Shown here piece after piece: positions 7,369 through 7,871 of a stretch of 7,871 bases of DNA. Made by a program: the position numbers and the translations under genes. Source of the stretch: QHXN01 sp040509515. GTDB taxonomy: Bacteria; Acidobacteriota; Blastocatellia; Pyrinomonadales; Pyrinomonadaceae. Positions within the stretch are counted from its first letter, which is position 1. The number at the start of each line of letters is the position of its first letter. The notes under the pieces are model-generated. The model saw only the letters and a program-made list of their open reading frames with translations. It was not told where the DNA came from and did no database searches. The stretch is taken from positions 1 to 7,871 of the forward strand of contig JBEVKV010000158.1 of the NCBI GenBank assembly GCA_040509515.1, written 5' to 3'.

Positions 7369-7579
7369 GTGTGATTTCCCCCTTTCGTACGTGCTGCCCT
7401 TTTTCTAAGTGTCACGGCGCGGTAAATTCTTACACTCCTGATACGGGTGTAATGATGATTACGGGCGGGATTACTAAAGAGGCTAGCCCTGTGGTCGTGC
7501 TGCGACGACATGGAGGGAGGCGGTCTGGCAGCTAGGTAGGAATAGGTGACAGGGTGATTTATTGTCCTACTAACGTGAC
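7369..7579. other. Leader of the methyltransferase operon, no convincing gene
   Basis: No credible coding region was found. A minus-strand open frame crossing this stretch (7281-7766) overlaps the methyltransferase start and has no ribosome-binding site or recognisable domain. The stretch is rich in short dyads (see the next entry), plus GGCTAGCC (7481-7488), a perfect 8-bp palindrome, and GTCGT (7494-7498) with ACGAC (7505-7509). A promoter for the operon must lie here or further right, but no good pair of -35 and -10 boxes could be fixed. Confidence 0.5.
7430..7474. promoter_or_regulatory. Overlapping palindromes, candidate operator for the methyltransferase operon
   Basis: TTACAC (7430-7435) and GTGTAA (7447-7452) form a perfect 6-bp dyad that extends to 8 bp with one G-T pair. 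GTAAT (7449-7453) and ATTAC (7458-7462) form a second dyad with a 4-bp centre that shares bases with the first. GATTAC repeats directly at 7457-7462 and 7469-7474. The cluster ends about 60 bp upstream of the GTG start. It could be a repressor or activator site, or fold as alternative hairpins in the leader RNA. Confidence 0.4.
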
Positions 7580-7601
7580 CTCCCAATAAAGGGAGTTTTT
7601 T
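7580..7601 (+). terminator. Plus-strand intrinsic terminator with no gene before it
   Basis: CTCCC (7580-7584) pairs with GGGAG (7591-7595) around AATAAA and is followed at once by six T residues (7596-7601). The stem is short (5 bp), but the layout is classical. On the plus strand nothing coding lies upstream; the methyltransferase operon runs the other way. It may end a small RNA, stop antisense transcription, or be left over from a lost gene or element. Confidence 0.5.
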
Positions 7602-7660
7602 CGCTCTTACAAATATTCTTGTTAAAATATTGACCACATGATACGTTAAATATGGTTTAT
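7602..7660. other. AT-rich segment with inverted repeat
   Basis: This stretch is visibly richer in A and T than the rest of the window. AATATT occurs at 7612-7617 and 7626-7631, forming a CAAATATT / AATATTG-type inverted repeat with one extra base. It may be a promoter region or the inside edge of an acquired segment. No boxes with good spacing could be fixed. Confidence 0.35.
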
Positions 7661-7681
7661 CCGCCTTCTTCGGAGAGGCGG
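7661..7681. other. Stem-loop with UUCG tetraloop
   Basis: CCGCCT (7661-7666) pairs with AGGCGG (7676-7681). Two further pairs close a TTCG loop inside C-G, leaving one bulged G, so the stem has 8 bp. This loop is unusually stable in RNA. No T-run follows on either strand. The right arm overlaps the first of the 20-bp direct repeats (7678-7697), so it may be part of the same element. Confidence 0.45.
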
Positions 7682-7755
7682 AAATGTATGAATGACCAAA
7701 AACCTCACGAAAGCGGAAAGGTATGGATGACCACCCCGGAAAGACATGAATGACT
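7678..7755 (+). repeat. Three 20-bp direct repeats, irregular spacing
   Basis: Three related units occur in the same orientation: 7678-7697 (GCGGAAATGTATGAATGACC), 7713-7732 (GCGGAAAGGTATGGATGACC) and 7736-7755 (CCGGAAAGACATGAATGACT). Starts are 35 and 23 bp apart. The conserved core is CGGAAA, then AT-GATGAC. The layout resembles the multiple terminal repeats of IS21-family elements, where several transposase-binding sites lie near an end. It could also be a set of regulator-binding sites. No transposase gene is present. Confidence 0.55.
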
Positions 7756-7801
7756 GTTAGGGCCACTGACCTGAGGGGTATTCGTTGTGGAAAGAAAATA
7801 A

Positions 7802-7871
7802 TTAGCGTCTCTTAGGAAAAGTTAGCGTCCCTCTAGAAAAGTTACCGTCTCTAGGGAAAAGTTAGCGTCTC
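7802..7871 (+). repeat. Tandem array with exact 20-bp period, cut by the window end
   Basis: Units start at 7802, 7822, 7842 and 7862. Each begins TTAGCGTCTC or a close variant (TTAGCGTCCC, TTACCGTCTC) and ends with GAAAAG; the fourth is cut after 10 bases. The middle of each unit varies (TTAG, TCTA, TAGG). The 20-bp period places every unit near the same face of the helix after two turns, as expected for protein-binding arrays. IS21-family terminal repeats or iterons fit best. The region between the two arrays (7756-7801) has no recognised feature. Confidence 0.6.

Noticed and set aside
7630..7656. Plus-strand promoter TTGACC with TATGGT
   Set aside because: Spacing is 15 bp and the -10 match is poor, with no gene following on that strand.
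7281..7766. Minus-strand open frame of 161 codons upstream of and overlapping the methyltransferase
   Set aside because: It overlaps the methyltransferase start by 88 bp, has no ribosome-binding site and no recognisable domain, and its N-terminal part is a translation of the direct repeats.
7802..7871. CRISPR array
   Set aside because: The period is only 20 bp and the variable parts are about 4-5 bp, far shorter than CRISPR spacers; no cas genes are visible.

Overview
The window looks like a piece of a GC-rich bacterial chromosome, most likely from Acidobacteriota (Blastocatellia-like). The main clue is a large secreted protein combining a pre-peptidase-C-like domain, TPR repeats and a CHAT protease, with an ECF-type sigma factor gene beside it on the same strand. 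This pairing is common in that group. The taxonomic call is inferred from protein style only.

Layout from left to right: (1) an ECF-like sigma factor on the minus strand (1-522), whose 3' end lies outside the window; (2) a 122-bp gap with a GC-rich inverted repeat; (3) the PPC-TPR-CHAT gene on the minus strand (645-4055); (4) a 160-bp divergent promoter region with a clear sigma-70-type promoter (TTGACA, 17 bp, TACTTT) facing the CHAT gene; (5) a Nudix hydrolase on the plus strand (4216-4707); (6) a 41-bp convergent gap almost filled by a GC-rich hairpin; (7) a two-gene minus-strand operon in which a class I SAM methyltransferase (6193-7368) is followed 4 bp later by a radical SAM enzyme with a cobalamin-binding-like N-terminal domain (4749-6188); (8) about 500 bp without a convincing gene (7369-7871), dense in dyads and repeats.

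The CHAT and sigma genes plausibly form one signalling or proteolysis module: CHAT is transcribed from its own promoter and sigma lies downstream in the same direction. The methyltransferase and radical SAM genes are tightly coupled, because the ribosome-binding site of the second lies inside the first. They probably act on the same unknown substrate. The Nudix gene stands alone between the two units.

The right-hand non-coding region is the least explained part. It holds overlapping palindromes upstream of the methyltransferase operon, a plus-strand intrinsic terminator with no gene in front of it, a UUCG-loop hairpin, three 20-bp direct repeats with irregular spacing, and a tandem array with an exact 20-bp period that runs off the window. 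The two repeat sets share a GGAAA-G-T core. They look like terminal repeat arrays of IS21-like transposons or iteron-like protein-binding sites, but no transposase or replication gene is visible.
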